From Streptomyces sp. f51 (GTDB lineage: Bacteria > Actinomycetota > Actinomycetes > Streptomycetales > Streptomycetaceae): a stretch of 64,000 nt of DNA. The position numbers and the translations under genes are program-made. Shown one piece after another: positions 17,601-25,437 of the stretch (the stretch's first letter is position 1; each line of letters opens with the position of its first letter). The stretch lies in the NCBI RefSeq assembly GCF_037940415.1, contig NZ_CP149798.1:3527001-3591000 (forward strand), given 5' to 3'. Under the pieces are notes generated by a model. The model did no database searches. It saw nothing but the letters and a program-made list of their open reading frames with translations, and was not told where the DNA came from.

Positions 17601-17629
17601 AAGGTCGCTTCGGCCGTAAACGGCGGTAA
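14603..17629 (+). CDS. TIR - NB-ARC - TPR protein (STAND NTPase, candidate immune effector)
   Basis: A 1008-residue three-part protein. Residues 6-130 form a TIR domain starting RIFVSYAGPD; NRWTREEW places Glu79 four residues after Trp75, as in NAD-cleaving TIRs such as SARM1. Residues 175-560 form an NB-ARC STAND ATPase with P-loop GMGGIGKT (208-215), Walker B LLILDN (281-286), sensor-like VLITSRN (304-310) and GDLPLAL (354-360). From about 580 there are some ten TPRs of 42 residues (LGEDHPDTL), eight very similar. The expected mechanism is TPR sensing, ATP-driven oligomerisation and TIR NADase activity (family knowledge). GTG 14603 follows GGGGGT; ATG 14555 is an alternative. Similar proteins occur in FxSxx-COOH systems, but no radical SAM gene is nearby. 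Confidence 0.88.
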   Translation: MTDIAQRIFVSYAGPDQAWAEWASWRLQQAGHQVELDRWSWRTGDDFVQKMNLALDNADAVVALFSRQYFAPNRWTREEWSAVVALRGRLVPVAIELLADDDIPTLLAGRLRTDVHDLDETAATAALLEAVSGPVPPTGPVAFPGATSADTTTKPDTQHPRLPSSVGLPEVWNVRRRNPDFSGREAVLGQVRTGLLSGHQAVVQALQGMGGIGKTQIALEYAHRFASQYDLVWWVDAERADQLPVRYTELADCLGIAKFDAGAEANAYALLQHLRTRHRWLLILDNAEQPDQIEPWLPEGLGHVLITSRNPDWHGIAHRSDLDVFTRSDSLVYLQSRIPGLTAERAELLAQDLGDLPLALAQAVGVLRSGMTLDRYRQLLTTNTERLLQESDVRDYPASLAATVNIAASRLADDGHPDAHALLRLGAFFGPEPIPIAWLEASRPRLATIPSDPDDPMWPRKALQPLGRFGLARTDFDAFQIHRLTQAILRTQSSPDLIAVIHDDVTAVLAAVNPGDPQSPADWPGWASLTAHLTTPHVAAVIADRPELRPTLTKAAHFLIRTGLPRTAYDLSTALHQAWSADLGPDHPDTLTCAQYVGHATGDLGDFNKAHLIIEDTFTRRRRILGEDHPDTLHSANDLAVTTAYLGEHAEARRMLEDVLARRRRVLGEDHPDTLTSAGNLASTLGDLGERAEARRMQEDVLARRRRVLGEDHPDTLTSAGNLASTLRDLGEHAEARRMQEDVLAGHRRVLGEDHPDTLTSASNLASTFSRLGEQAEARRMKEDVLARQRRVLGEDHPDTLNSAGNLASTLSDLGEHTEARRMLEDVLARHCRVLGEDHPDTLTSASNLASTLSDLGKHAEARRMKEDLLARHRRVLGEDHPDTLTSANNLATTLHSLGEYAEARRMKEDVLAHRRRVLGEDHPDTLTSAVNLAATLHVLRQYPAAVALLKEARVGYLRLFGVKHPKTARATQNLAALLTAMGRTHEAQQLTGGKLKKSKGRFGRKRR
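16475..17482 (+). repeat. 126-bp near-identical tandem repeats encoding TPRs
   Basis: Eight units starting with CTGGGCGA at 16475, 16601, 16727, 16853, 16979, 17105, 17231 and 17357, an exact 126-bp period (42 codons). Neighbouring units differ at few positions, and the DNA is conserved at synonymous sites as well. That points to recent duplication or ongoing gene conversion rather than protein-level selection alone. Confidence 0.93.
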
Positions 17630-17958
17630 TGAAGCGCGGTCATTGTCTGCAATAGGCATGCAGGTCACGCTCACACCGTGGTCAGCTCTCAGCCCAGACA
17701 CGACACGGCATGAAAGCTGACGGCACTAACGGTCTTTACTTGGTGGGGCAAGCGTGGGGCAACTTCACCTTGCGGTGGCTCAAGTTCCTGGTCAGAGGCA
17801 GACATGCGCGCGGTCTGTAAATCTGCCGACTGACCTGTCGTCCAGTCTCAACGACAGTCTCATCCGTTGGAGTTCGCGCTCGTTCACGGCCGTGCTGGCA
17901 GAAGGTGACACGCAGGAGATGAACGGTCCTGAACCACCAGGAACGCAAACCAGCAGAG
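17630..17958. other. Gene-free right end of island 1
   Basis: About 330 bp between the STAND gene and attR. No supported reading frame, and the frames present look like shadows. The region is less GC-rich than the host. Confidence 0.5.
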
Positions 17959-18037
17959 TTGGAAAGCGTGTTGGGGGCAACCCCTCACGAGTTCGAATCT
18001 CGTATCCTCCGCCAGTGCCTCACCGGGCACGATGTCG
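17959..18037 (+). repeat. Right attachment repeat (attR) of island 1
   Basis: 79 bp identical to 10930-11008. It contains only the anticodon loop to 3' end of tRNA-Ser, so this copy is a tRNA fragment. The host sequence that follows repeats the theme of a tRNA terminator. Confidence 0.95.
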
Positions 18038-18067
18038 CAGGGCCCCACCGCAAGGTGGGGCCCTGCT
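18037..18067 (+). terminator. Original tRNA-Ser terminator, displaced by island 1
   Basis: Hairpin with arms GCAGGGCCCCACC and GGTGGGGCCCTGC around GCAA. It directly follows attR in the position the terminator would have had after the tRNA before integration. Confidence 0.7.
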
Positions 18068-18234
18068 TCGTTGTGTTCGGCCCTCGTCGTCCTGGTTTCT
18101 GTCCAGAAGGGGTGCCGGAGCGGTCGATCTGGTCGCCGCCGCGGTGAACGGGCAGGCCCTCCAGGGGTGCGGCCCGGACCGCGGCACGTACGTCGGCGTG
18201 CTCGCGGTTCCGGGCTCTCCTCGGGCCGCCGGGG

Positions 18235-20172
18235 TCAGTCGATCTCGACCTTCTTCGAGACCGTGACCTCGTCGATGTCGCTGGTGCGGACCGTGACCTT
18301 CATCGTCCAGGTGCCGGGGAGGGGGAGGGTCAGGCCGTCGGAGGTCCAGTAGCCGCCCTTGTCGGTGATCTCCGCGTCGATCGGGCCGACCTTCTGTGAC
18401 TCCAGGGTGAAGGTCACGCGCACCTCGGGGACCGTCGCGAGGCCGCCGTCGGGGCCGAAGACCACGGCCTGCACGGAGTTCTCGCCCACCTGGCCGGGCG
18501 TCAGCTCGACCGACACCTTTCCGTGCCCGCCCGGGGTGCCGACGTCGAAGGGGACCACGGTCGTCTTCGAGGTCACCCGGCGCACGGCCGCGACCGCGTC
18601 GGCGCTCTCCGCCGCCACGCGGCCCGGCTGGCTGCCGGTCAGCATCGTCGTGATGACCAGCACCACGACCCCGACGGTGACCTCGGCGAGCACCGAGCGG
18701 CGCAGTCCCCGGTGGTGGTGTTGGTGATCGTGGTCGGTGGTCCCTGTGGCCTCAGGGCCCCCGGGTCCGTCCGTGGTTCCCGGTCCGTCCGTGGGCTCCT
18801 CGCCGACCGTCGCTCCGGTGCCCGCCGGATCCGCCGGACCCTCCTCGGCCGTGCCGGCCTCGACCGTCCCCGCTCCCGCCGTCACGGCGACCGGGACCGC
18901 GGCGCGTTCGGCCGTGGCCGGGGACTGGGCCGTCGCCGCCAGCCGGGCCGTCCAGCGGCGCGAGAACGCGGCTCCCGCCAGGAGCAGCGCCACCAGCACG
19001 ATCTTCACGGTCAGGAGCCTGCCGTACGCCGTCGAGGTCAGGGCGTCCCAGGAGCCGAGGCCGCGCCAGGCCTGGTAGACGCCGGTGACCGCGAGGACGG
19101 CGACCGAGGTGAGGGCGAGCCGGGAGAAGCGGGTGACGACGGACGGCGGGACCGGCTCGGCGGGGCGGTGGAGGGCGGTCAGCAGGGCGGCCAGACCGCC
19201 GAGCCACACCGCCATGGCGAGCAGGTGCAGCACGGAGGAGACCATCGCCACGGGGACCTGGATCCCGGCGGAGGCGTGCTCGGAGGCGGCCCAGGTGACC
19301 GCCAGGGCCAGGGAGAACAGCGTGCCGAGCACGAGGACGCCCCGGGCCGCCCCCCGCTCCCGTACGGGCACGCGCGGGGGCACGAAGGCCACCGCGGCGA
19401 GCAGCGCAAGGCGCGCCACCAGCACGATGCCCGGCCTGCCGGCCAGGGTGTCGCTGAGGGTCGCGGGGTCGAGGGCCCCCGACACGCCGGTGCCGCGCTC
19501 GTAGGGGCCGCGCAGCAGGAGCAGCGCGAACGTGGAGCCGAGCAGGATCCACCAGCCGGTGACCAGGAGACGCCGTACGGATCCGGGGAAACCGCAGCCC
19601 ACCACGAACGTGACCGCGCCGATGAACAGGGCGAGTCCGCAGTAGGCGGTGTAGCGGGCGATGCCGTAGAGGGCGGACGAGAGGGGGTCGCCGGCGGTGG
19701 GCGGCAGCGGTACGGGGGTCGCGGAGGCCTTGCCGACGGAGAACGTGAAGGCGCCGGAGACGGGGTGGCTGTCCGCCGAGACGACCCGCCAGGCGACGGT
19801 GTACGTGCCCTCGGCGAGGCCGCGCGGCAGGGTGACCCCGGCGGTGTCGGACCTGCCGTCCGCGTGCTCCGCCTCCCCGGTGCGCAGGCGCCGGTTCTCC
19901 GGGTCGAGCACGCGGAAGGAGTCGTCGAACAGGCCGATCGACTCACTGAACGTCAGGGTCACCCGCCGGGGCGCCGACTTCAGCACACTGCCTTCCTGCG
20001 GATCGGTGCCCGTCAGAGCGGCGTGGGCGGACGCGCCGCTCACCCCGCCGAAGAGCACCAGGACCAGGACGCCGCCCAGCAGGGCCAGCGCCCGGGCGCC
20101 GAAGCGCCGCTCTCGCTGCCAGCTTCCGTTCACACGCCGTCTCCGTATCCGCATGTCCAGAGTCTCGGTCAT
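18235..20172 (-). CDS. CopC-CopD fusion copper-resistance protein
   Basis: A 645-residue membrane protein for copper handling. After a signal segment (ALALLGGVLVLVLFGGVSGASA) the mature end begins with the copper-ligand His (HAALTGTDPQEG), followed by a CopC beta-barrel with the second copper site SADSHPVSG. Residues about 180-430 give roughly eight CopD membrane helices. A low-complexity linker, one more membrane helix (VTVGVVVLVITTMLTG) and an extracellular C-terminal beta-sandwich (YtkA/FixH-like, VEVRVTFTLES... WTMKVTV) complete it. The start at 20172 lies 24 bp past the GNAT stop, so it may be the last gene of the iron-box operon. The ATG at 20154 is an alternative. Confidence 0.85.
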   Translation of the reverse strand: MTETLDMRIRRRRVNGSWQRERRFGARALALLGGVLVLVLFGGVSGASAHAALTGTDPQEGSVLKSAPRRVTLTFSESIGLFDDSFRVLDPENRRLRTGEAEHADGRSDTAGVTLPRGLAEGTYTVAWRVVSADSHPVSGAFTFSVGKASATPVPLPPTAGDPLSSALYGIARYTAYCGLALFIGAVTFVVGCGFPGSVRRLLVTGWWILLGSTFALLLLRGPYERGTGVSGALDPATLSDTLAGRPGIVLVARLALLAAVAFVPPRVPVRERGAARGVLVLGTLFSLALAVTWAASEHASAGIQVPVAMVSSVLHLLAMAVWLGGLAALLTALHRPAEPVPPSVVTRFSRLALTSVAVLAVTGVYQAWRGLGSWDALTSTAYGRLLTVKIVLVALLLAGAAFSRRWTARLAATAQSPATAERAAVPVAVTAGAGTVEAGTAEEGPADPAGTGATVGEEPTDGPGTTDGPGGPEATGTTDHDHQHHHRGLRRSVLAEVTVGVVVLVITTMLTGSQPGRVAAESADAVAAVRRVTSKTTVVPFDVGTPGGHGKVSVELTPGQVGENSVQAVVFGPDGGLATVPEVRVTFTLESQKVGPIDAEITDKGGYWTSDGLTLPLPGTWTMKVTVRTSDIDEVTVSKKVEID

Positions 20173-20196
20173 GTACGGAATCGGGCCGCGTCCGGC

Positions 20197-20829
20197 TCAC
20201 CTCGGAGCCGTCGGGCCCTTCTCGAAGGCCTCGCGCGTCAGGAAGGCGAGCCGGGCCCGCTTCTCGGGCAGACGGACCTCGGGCAGGTCGATCCCGGGGA
20301 GCACGATGTCCCCGGCGTCGACGAAGCCCTGCCTCGCCAGCCGCTCGATGGCCCTGCTGTTGCGGGCGTCGGGTTCGACGACGGCCCGCTCCCGGCCGAG
20401 GCCGGTCAGGGCGTACGCGAGGAACGCCCCCAGCAGCGTGGACGACCAGCCGGGCCGCGCGCCGGCGCCGGGCGCGGGGGGCCCGATGAGCAGATGGACG
20501 CCGATGTCGCCGGGCCGGACCTCGTAGCACTCGCAGACCCGGTCGGCCCCGGGCTCGTAGGTCTGGAACAGCGCCGCCGGTACGCCGTCCTTGACGGTGA
20601 GGAAGGCGTGGTGGGTGTCGAGCGAGTCGAGGTGCAGATAGGTCTCCAGCACCTGCTGCCTGGTGAACCCGGTCATCCCCCAGTACGCGGCCCGTTCCTC
20701 GGTGACCCAGCCGTGCAGGACGTCGAGGTCGGCGTGCGGGTCCAGGGGCAGCACGCGGACCGTGCCGAAGCCCTCGATCCGCTGCTCGTGGACGGCCTCG
20801 CGGGTGTCGGCGTACGTCTCAGTCGTCAT
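20197..20829 (-). CDS. Siderophore-type GNAT acyltransferase (IucB/AlcB-like)
   Basis: A 210-residue GNAT of the lysine/hydroxylamine N-acyltransferase type used in siderophore synthesis. Residues such as VLPLDPHADLDVLHGWVTEE, YWGMTG, and IGVHLLIGPPAPGAG...GWSSTLLGAFLAYAL, together with PDARNSRAIERLARQGFVDAG, follow the RimJ/RimL-like AlcB pattern. Its start overlaps the end of the upstream S45 acylase gene by 11 bp, so it is translationally coupled. The pair sits behind an iron box. From memory, an iron-regulated penicillin-amidase plus acyltransferase pair named desG/desH is linked to aryl-ferrioxamine formation in Streptomyces; whether this is that pair was not verified. Confidence 0.82.
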   Translation of the reverse strand: MTTETYADTREAVHEQRIEGFGTVRVLPLDPHADLDVLHGWVTEERAAYWGMTGFTRQQVLETYLHLDSLDTHHAFLTVKDGVPAALFQTYEPGADRVCECYEVRPGDIGVHLLIGPPAPGAGARPGWSSTLLGAFLAYALTGLGRERAVVEPDARNSRAIERLARQGFVDAGDIVLPGIDLPEVRLPEKRARLAFLTREAFEKGPTAPR

Positions 20830-22879
20830 CGCTCTCCTTGGTCAGGGCGTTCCAGTCGGTGGTCACCGGGGCGAGATCTCCCGTGAGCCACAAGGGGAGT
20901 TGATCGCGGTGGTGGGCCGCGCCGGGGACGCCGTCGGCGCCGAACGGGACCACCCATCGGCTGTCGTCCCGCTCGGCGAGGTCCCAGACGTACCGGGCCG
21001 CGGGTCCGCGGGCGCTCAGGTCGGTCAGTCCCGGGAGCGAGGAGGTGGACAGGACGCAGTCGTTGTCGCCCGACAGGGCCGGTTCGTCGTGCGCGGCGCC
21101 GGTGAGCGCCCGCCAGGGGGCGAGCCGGTGGGTGTCGCCCCAGGTGCCGGTGACGGGCTCCGCGGCCACCTCCTCGACGGCCGCCCGCACCACGGCGTCG
21201 CGGTCGATGCCGTACGGCTCCCCCGCCGTCAGCAGGTTCTCCAGGGCGAAGGCGACGCGCGGGGTGAGCGCGAGCCAGGGCAGGAAGACGGCCGGGAGGG
21301 CGGGCGGTTCGGCCAGGGCGGCGAGCGCCGGGTGCGCCACCAGCTGTCGTACGGCCGCGTCGCGCACTCGCGCGTAGACGGCGGCCGTGCCGCTGTCGGC
21401 GTCCATGTGCCGGTCCCAGCCGAGGAGTTGGTCCCGCAGGGCGGCCGCGGGGGCGGAGAGGTCCAGGGCTGCCAGCGGTTCCAGGAGGGCGGCCGCGGAC
21501 CCGAGACGGGTGTCCATGTGGATGGCCGGCATGTCCCGGGCCGACAACGTCCGTCCCGTGTCCAGCAGTCGGCGGATGCGGTCGGCGCGGTGGGACGGGG
21601 CGAACTCGACGCCGAGCGGGGCGGCGGGGCCGCGCTGGTTGGCCATCACGGCGAGTCCGTCCTCGACCGGGCCGTGCGGCATCTCGTGCCAGCCGGTCCA
21701 CTCGTGGCCGGCCTCCCAGGCGGGCACCACCCGGACGCGGTTGGCCGCGGCGCGCACCGGGACCCGGCCCGCGACCCGGTGCAGCAGCCCGCCCTCGGTG
21801 TCGGCGGCCTGCACGACGTTCACCGGCTCCGCCCAGACGTCGAAGGCCCGGTCCACGTCGGCGACGCGGCGGGCCCGCAGCAGCGGCAGGAGCGCGCCGA
21901 ATCCGAGGTCCCCGGTCACCCGGGGCGGGTAGCGCAGGCTGACGGACTCCTCGGCACCGGCGCCCCCGATCACCACGGGCCCGCGCGCCGTCTCGGTCAC
22001 CTCGACCTCGACGGGCTCGGCGCCGGCCACCTCCACGCGCTCCACGTGCCGTTCCGCGACCCGCCAGACCCCGTCGGGATCGAGCGCCTCGACGCTTCCG
22101 CCGTCGCCGTGCCGCAGCCGCTCGCGGTAGAGGTCCTGGTAGTCGGCCATCGCGTTGGTGATCGCCCAGGCGACGGTTCCGGCGTGGGCGAAGTGGGCGA
22201 TGCCCGGGACGCCGGGGACGGCGAGGCCGACGACGTCGAACTCCGGGCAGGACAGGCGGATCTGCTGGTAGACGCCGGGGTCCTCGATGAAGCGGTGCGG
22301 GTCACCGGCGATCAACGCCCGCCCGGTGGAGGTGCGTTCGCCGCTCACCAGCCATCCGTTGCTGCCCGCCGTGCCCGGCCCGTCCATGGCGAACAACGGG
22401 ACCGCGTCCGCGCCGAGGCGCCGTACGACCTCCTCGCGCCACAGCTTGGCGGGGAACCCGGCGAACAGGATGTGGGTGCCGAGCCAGACGCCCATCGGGC
22501 TCCAGGGCTCCCAGTGGCCCGGAACGAGCCCGCTCCGGGCGAACTCGGGCGCCCGCGCGGCCCCTTCGGCCAGACCGGCGTTGACTCCGTCGACGTACGC
22601 GACGACCCACGCGGCACTCTCGGGGTCGCGCTCCTCCAGGGAGGCGAAGCAGCGCCGCGCGGTGTCGTCGAGCCGGGCCTGCCGTGCGAACCGGTCCCAG
22701 CCGACGGACTCGGCGCCGAGGAACGCGGCCGAGGTGCCCCGGGACCGGTGGCGTTCGACCTCGATCTGCCAGGCGCGGTCCAGGGCGGTGACTCGGCCCT
22801 GGGCGTGGGCGAGTTCGAGGGCGTCGCCCGCGCGCAGATGCGGGATGCCCCAGGTGTCACGGTAGATCTCGGCGGTCAC
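20819..22879 (-). CDS. Penicillin acylase family protein (peptidase S45, Ntn hydrolase)
   Basis: A 686-residue Ntn-hydrolase precursor. The autocleavage site and catalytic nucleophile are in GTAGSNGWLVSG, with Ser173 becoming the N-terminus of the beta chain. Further family blocks are GDPHRFIEDPGVYQQ, VPGIAHFAHAGTVAWAITNAM and LSGDNDCVLS near the C-terminus. It lacks a signal peptide, unlike secreted penicillin acylases, so it should act in the cytoplasm. The iron box upstream and the siderophore-type GNAT downstream suggest release or trimming of acyl groups for a siderophore, as PvdQ does in pyoverdine (inference). The GTG at 22879 follows GGGGATGG. Confidence 0.88.
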   Translation of the reverse strand: MTAEIYRDTWGIPHLRAGDALELAHAQGRVTALDRAWQIEVERHRSRGTSAAFLGAESVGWDRFARQARLDDTARRCFASLEERDPESAAWVVAYVDGVNAGLAEGAARAPEFARSGLVPGHWEPWSPMGVWLGTHILFAGFPAKLWREEVVRRLGADAVPLFAMDGPGTAGSNGWLVSGERTSTGRALIAGDPHRFIEDPGVYQQIRLSCPEFDVVGLAVPGVPGIAHFAHAGTVAWAITNAMADYQDLYRERLRHGDGGSVEALDPDGVWRVAERHVERVEVAGAEPVEVEVTETARGPVVIGGAGAEESVSLRYPPRVTGDLGFGALLPLLRARRVADVDRAFDVWAEPVNVVQAADTEGGLLHRVAGRVPVRAAANRVRVVPAWEAGHEWTGWHEMPHGPVEDGLAVMANQRGPAAPLGVEFAPSHRADRIRRLLDTGRTLSARDMPAIHMDTRLGSAAALLEPLAALDLSAPAAALRDQLLGWDRHMDADSGTAAVYARVRDAAVRQLVAHPALAALAEPPALPAVFLPWLALTPRVAFALENLLTAGEPYGIDRDAVVRAAVEEVAAEPVTGTWGDTHRLAPWRALTGAAHDEPALSGDNDCVLSTSSLPGLTDLSARGPAARYVWDLAERDDSRWVVPFGADGVPGAAHHRDQLPLWLTGDLAPVTTDWNALTKESDDD

Positions 22880-22897
22880 GGTCCATCCCCAGTCATG

Positions 22898-22916
22898 TCA
22901 GGTTAGGCTAACCTAA
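22898..22916. promoter_or_regulatory. Iron box (DmdR1/IdeR operator)
   Basis: TCAGGTTAGGCTAACCTAA matches the actinobacterial iron-box consensus (TTAGGTTAGGCTAACCTAA) at 18 of 19 positions. It lies 19-37 bp before the S45 acylase start and about 100 bp before the divergent HhH gene. Repression by the Fe(II)-bound DtxR-family regulator is expected, so the leftward operon should be induced when iron is scarce. Confidence 0.9.
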
Positions 22917-23019
22917 TTAACTCTCGGATAGTACGTCGGGAGTGGAGACCGGGTGAAGCCGGCCCGGCCACGACGGCCGCGGCCGAGCGGCCCGCCACCG
23001 CACGCGAGATCATCGGTCC

Positions 23020-23613
23020 ATGGACGTCACGCTTCACCTAGCCCAGCAGCCCGAGGCCGACGAACTGCTCGGCCGCAGCCCGCTCGCCGCCCTGGTCGGC
23101 ATGCTGCTGGACCAGCAGGTGCCGATGGAGTGGGCCTTCGCGGGGCCGTACACGATCGCCACGCGGATGGGGGCGGACGATCTCGACGCGCACGAGATCG
23201 CCGCGTACGACCCGGAGAAGTTCGCCGAGCTGCTCTCGGCCAAGCCCGCGGTGCACCGCTACCCCGGTTCGATGGGCAAGCGCGTCCATCAGCTGTGCCA
23301 GTACCTCGTCGAGCACTACGACGGGGACGCCGCCGCCGTGTGGAAGGACGCAGGGACCGGCAAGGAGCTGCTGCGCCGCCTCAAGGAACTGCCCGGCTTC
23401 GGTCCGCAGAAGGCCCAGATCTTCCTGGCGCTCCTCGGCAAGCAGCTCGGGGTCGCCCCCGAGGGCTGGCGCGAGGCGGCGGGCCCGTACGGCGAGGCCG
23501 GCTCCTTCCGTTCGGTCGCCGACATCACCGGACCGGAGTCGCTCACCAAGGTCCGCGCCCACAAGCAGGAGATGAAGGCGGCGGCCAAGGCGGCGAAGGC
23601 GGCCCGGGGCTGA
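23020..23613 (+). CDS. HhH-GPD base-excision-repair family protein
   Basis: A 197-residue small relative of endonuclease III/AlkA glycosylases. The helix-hairpin-helix is LKELPGFGPQKAQIFLALLG, and the preceding helices include PLAALVGMLLDQQVPMEWAF. The classical catalytic Lys/Asp arrangement and the FeS cysteines of Nth are not obvious, so the substrate is open. The C-terminus is Lys/Ala-rich. The ATG at 23020 has no strong ribosome site. It is transcribed away from the iron-regulated operon. Confidence 0.82.
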   Translation: MDVTLHLAQQPEADELLGRSPLAALVGMLLDQQVPMEWAFAGPYTIATRMGADDLDAHEIAAYDPEKFAELLSAKPAVHRYPGSMGKRVHQLCQYLVEHYDGDAAAVWKDAGTGKELLRRLKELPGFGPQKAQIFLALLGKQLGVAPEGWREAAGPYGEAGSFRSVADITGPESLTKVRAHKQEMKAAAKAAKAARG

Positions 23614-23697
23614 CCCGGGGCCGCAGCACGTCTCGCGGGCCCCGCGCGTCTCCCCACCCTCGGCCGCACCTCGGCCGCCGCTCGGCCGGTGCCGGCG

Positions 23698-25332
23698 TCA
23701 GCGCCGTTTGCGCGCCGTCCCGAAGAGCGACCGGGTGATCTCCCGCCCGATCTGCGTGCCCATCGACCGCGCCAGGGACTTGAACAGACCGCTGCCGACG
23801 ACCTGTTCGACCATGGATGCCTCCTCCTTCGGGCGGCCCCCGCCCCCGGAGCGCCCCGGCCCGGCCTCGGGTCCCGTCCTGGGCCCCGAGGCGGCCGGGG
23901 GAGTCGAGGACGCACCGGAGTCCCGCGCGGCCGTCAGCTTCTCGTACGCCGACTCCCGGTCCACCGCCTGCGCGTACCGCCCGTACAACGGCGACTCCCG
24001 CACCGCCCGGTCGAGCGCGTCCGCCTCGACCGGGCCCATCAGCGACCGCGGCGCGCGCAGCCGGGTCACCGCGACCGGCGTCGGGGCGCCCCGCTCGCTC
24101 AGGACGGTGACCACAGCCTCGCCGGTGCCCAGGCCCATGAGCACCTCTTCGAGGTCGTACGGGGAGTCGGGGAACGTCTGCACGGTGGCCTTCAGGGCCT
24201 TCTGGTCGTCCGGGGTGAAGGCGCGCAGCGCGTGCTGGACGCGGTTGCCGAGCTGGGCGAGTACGTCCGCGGGAACGTCCTTCGGCGTCTGTGTCACGAA
24301 GAAGACGCCGACTCCTTTCGAGCGAATGAGCCGGACGGTCTGCGTGATCGACTCCAGGAACGCCTTCGACGCGTCGCTGAAGAGGAGATGCGCCTCGTCG
24401 AAGAAGAAGACGAGCTTCGGCCGGTCGGCGTCGCCGACCTCCGGGAGGTCGTGGAAGAGGTCGGCGAGCATCCACATCAGGAACGTGGAGAAGAGCTGCG
24501 GCCGGTCCTGCACCGCGGGCAGTTCGAGGACCGAGACCACGCCCCGGCCGTCCGGCGCCCGTCGCGTGAGTTCGCCCGTGTCGAACTCCGGCTCCCCGAA
24601 GAACGGGCTCATGCCCTGCGCCTCGAAGGCCGTGAGCGAGCGCAGGATGACCCCCGCCGTGGCGGTGGACAGACCGCCGATCCCCTTCAGTTCCTGCTTG
24701 CCCTCGTCCGAGGTCAGGAAGGCAACGACCGCGCGCAGGTCCTTGAGGTCGACCAGTTCCAGGCCCTTCTGGTCGGCGTAGTGGAAGATCAGCCCGAGCG
24801 ACTGCTCCTGTGTCCGGTTGAGCTGGAGCACCTTGGACAGCAGCACGGGACCGAAGCTGGTGACCGTGGCCCGTACGGGAATGCCGTGGCCGAGACCGCC
24901 GAGCGCGTAGAACTCCGCCGGACAGCCGGCCGGTGTCCATTCCTGGCCGACCTCCCGGGCCCGCTCCTGGGCCTTCGCCCCGGGCTCACCGGGGGCCGAG
25001 ATGCCGGAGACATCGCCCTTGACGTCGGCGAGGAAGACCGGGACGCCCTGCGCCGACAGCTGTTCGGCGATCAGCTGGAGCGTCTTGGTCTTCCCGGTGC
25101 CGGTGGCGCCCGCCACCAGGCCGTGCCGGTTGAGCATCGGCAGCGGCACGCGGATCTGCGCGTCGGGCAGACACGTCCCGTCCCAGAGCAGGGCGCCGAG
25201 GTCGAGGGCGGGGCCCGCGAAGGCGTATCCGGCGGCGATCCCCAGTGCCTCGGCCGGGAGCGCGGGGGCGCCGGGAGCCTGTTCGGGAGCGGTCCCTGCG
25301 GCAGTCGAGCGCATGGTCTCGCCGTCACTCAT
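23698..25332 (-). CDS. HerA-like ATPase / helicase (DUF853, YjgR-like)
   Basis: A 544-residue RecA-fold ATPase of the HerA/FtsK group. Walker A is GATGTGKTKTLQ near residue 83 and Walker B is LVFFFDEAHLLF. The C-terminal block VPADVLAQLGNRVQHALRAFTP is typical of DUF853, and the C-terminus carries MVEQVVGSGLFKSLARSMGTQIGREITRSLFG. A role in DNA or protein translocation is likely, but no nuclease partner (NurA-like) is adjacent. The ATG at 25332 is preceded by AGGGG; the 151 residues upstream in frame are antisense shadow of the next gene. Confidence 0.88.
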   Translation of the reverse strand: MSDGETMRSTAAGTAPEQAPGAPALPAEALGIAAGYAFAGPALDLGALLWDGTCLPDAQIRVPLPMLNRHGLVAGATGTGKTKTLQLIAEQLSAQGVPVFLADVKGDVSGISAPGEPGAKAQERAREVGQEWTPAGCPAEFYALGGLGHGIPVRATVTSFGPVLLSKVLQLNRTQEQSLGLIFHYADQKGLELVDLKDLRAVVAFLTSDEGKQELKGIGGLSTATAGVILRSLTAFEAQGMSPFFGEPEFDTGELTRRAPDGRGVVSVLELPAVQDRPQLFSTFLMWMLADLFHDLPEVGDADRPKLVFFFDEAHLLFSDASKAFLESITQTVRLIRSKGVGVFFVTQTPKDVPADVLAQLGNRVQHALRAFTPDDQKALKATVQTFPDSPYDLEEVLMGLGTGEAVVTVLSERGAPTPVAVTRLRAPRSLMGPVEADALDRAVRESPLYGRYAQAVDRESAYEKLTAARDSGASSTPPAASGPRTGPEAGPGRSGGGGRPKEEASMVEQVVGSGLFKSLARSMGTQIGREITRSLFGTARKRR

Positions 25333-25437
25333 ATCAGACCCCTGTTCCCGGTTTGCAAGGATTTGCGACACCTTTTCCAGCGTCGCACTCCGCCGCCATG
25401 GCTGCGCCCGGAAGGTCTTGACCGGTAGGCTTTCCGT

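Larger units (their letters stand above)
10930..18037. mobile_element. Island 1: tRNA-Ser integrative element carrying a TIR-NB-ARC-TPR gene
   Basis: A 7.1-kb element bounded by 79-bp perfect direct repeats, with the integrase next to the intact tRNA. Contents in order: int (-), xis-like (-), GNAT (+), anchored Ig-like protein (+), conserved unknown (-), TIR-NB-ARC-TPR (+), then 0.3 kb of empty sequence. It has no rep, tra or spd genes, so it cannot transfer or replicate by itself. Codon third positions are less GC-biased than in the flanking core genes, and AT-rich patches are more common, consistent with acquisition. The content fits a defence or conflict island. Confidence 0.9.

Noticed and set aside
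14603..17629. Complete FxSxx-COOH RiPP system
   Set aside because: The STAND protein resembles the TPR partner of such systems, but no radical SAM gene or precursor with an FxSxx end was seen nearby.
15998..17701. Minus-strand frame of 567 codons with regular repeats
   Set aside because: The regularity comes from the 126-bp repeats of the TIR-STAND gene on the other strand; the sense frame has the TPR signature.
10930..18037. Island 1 as a complete AICE
   Set aside because: No rep, tra or spd genes are present between the att repeats; only int and an xis-like gene remain of the mobility functions.
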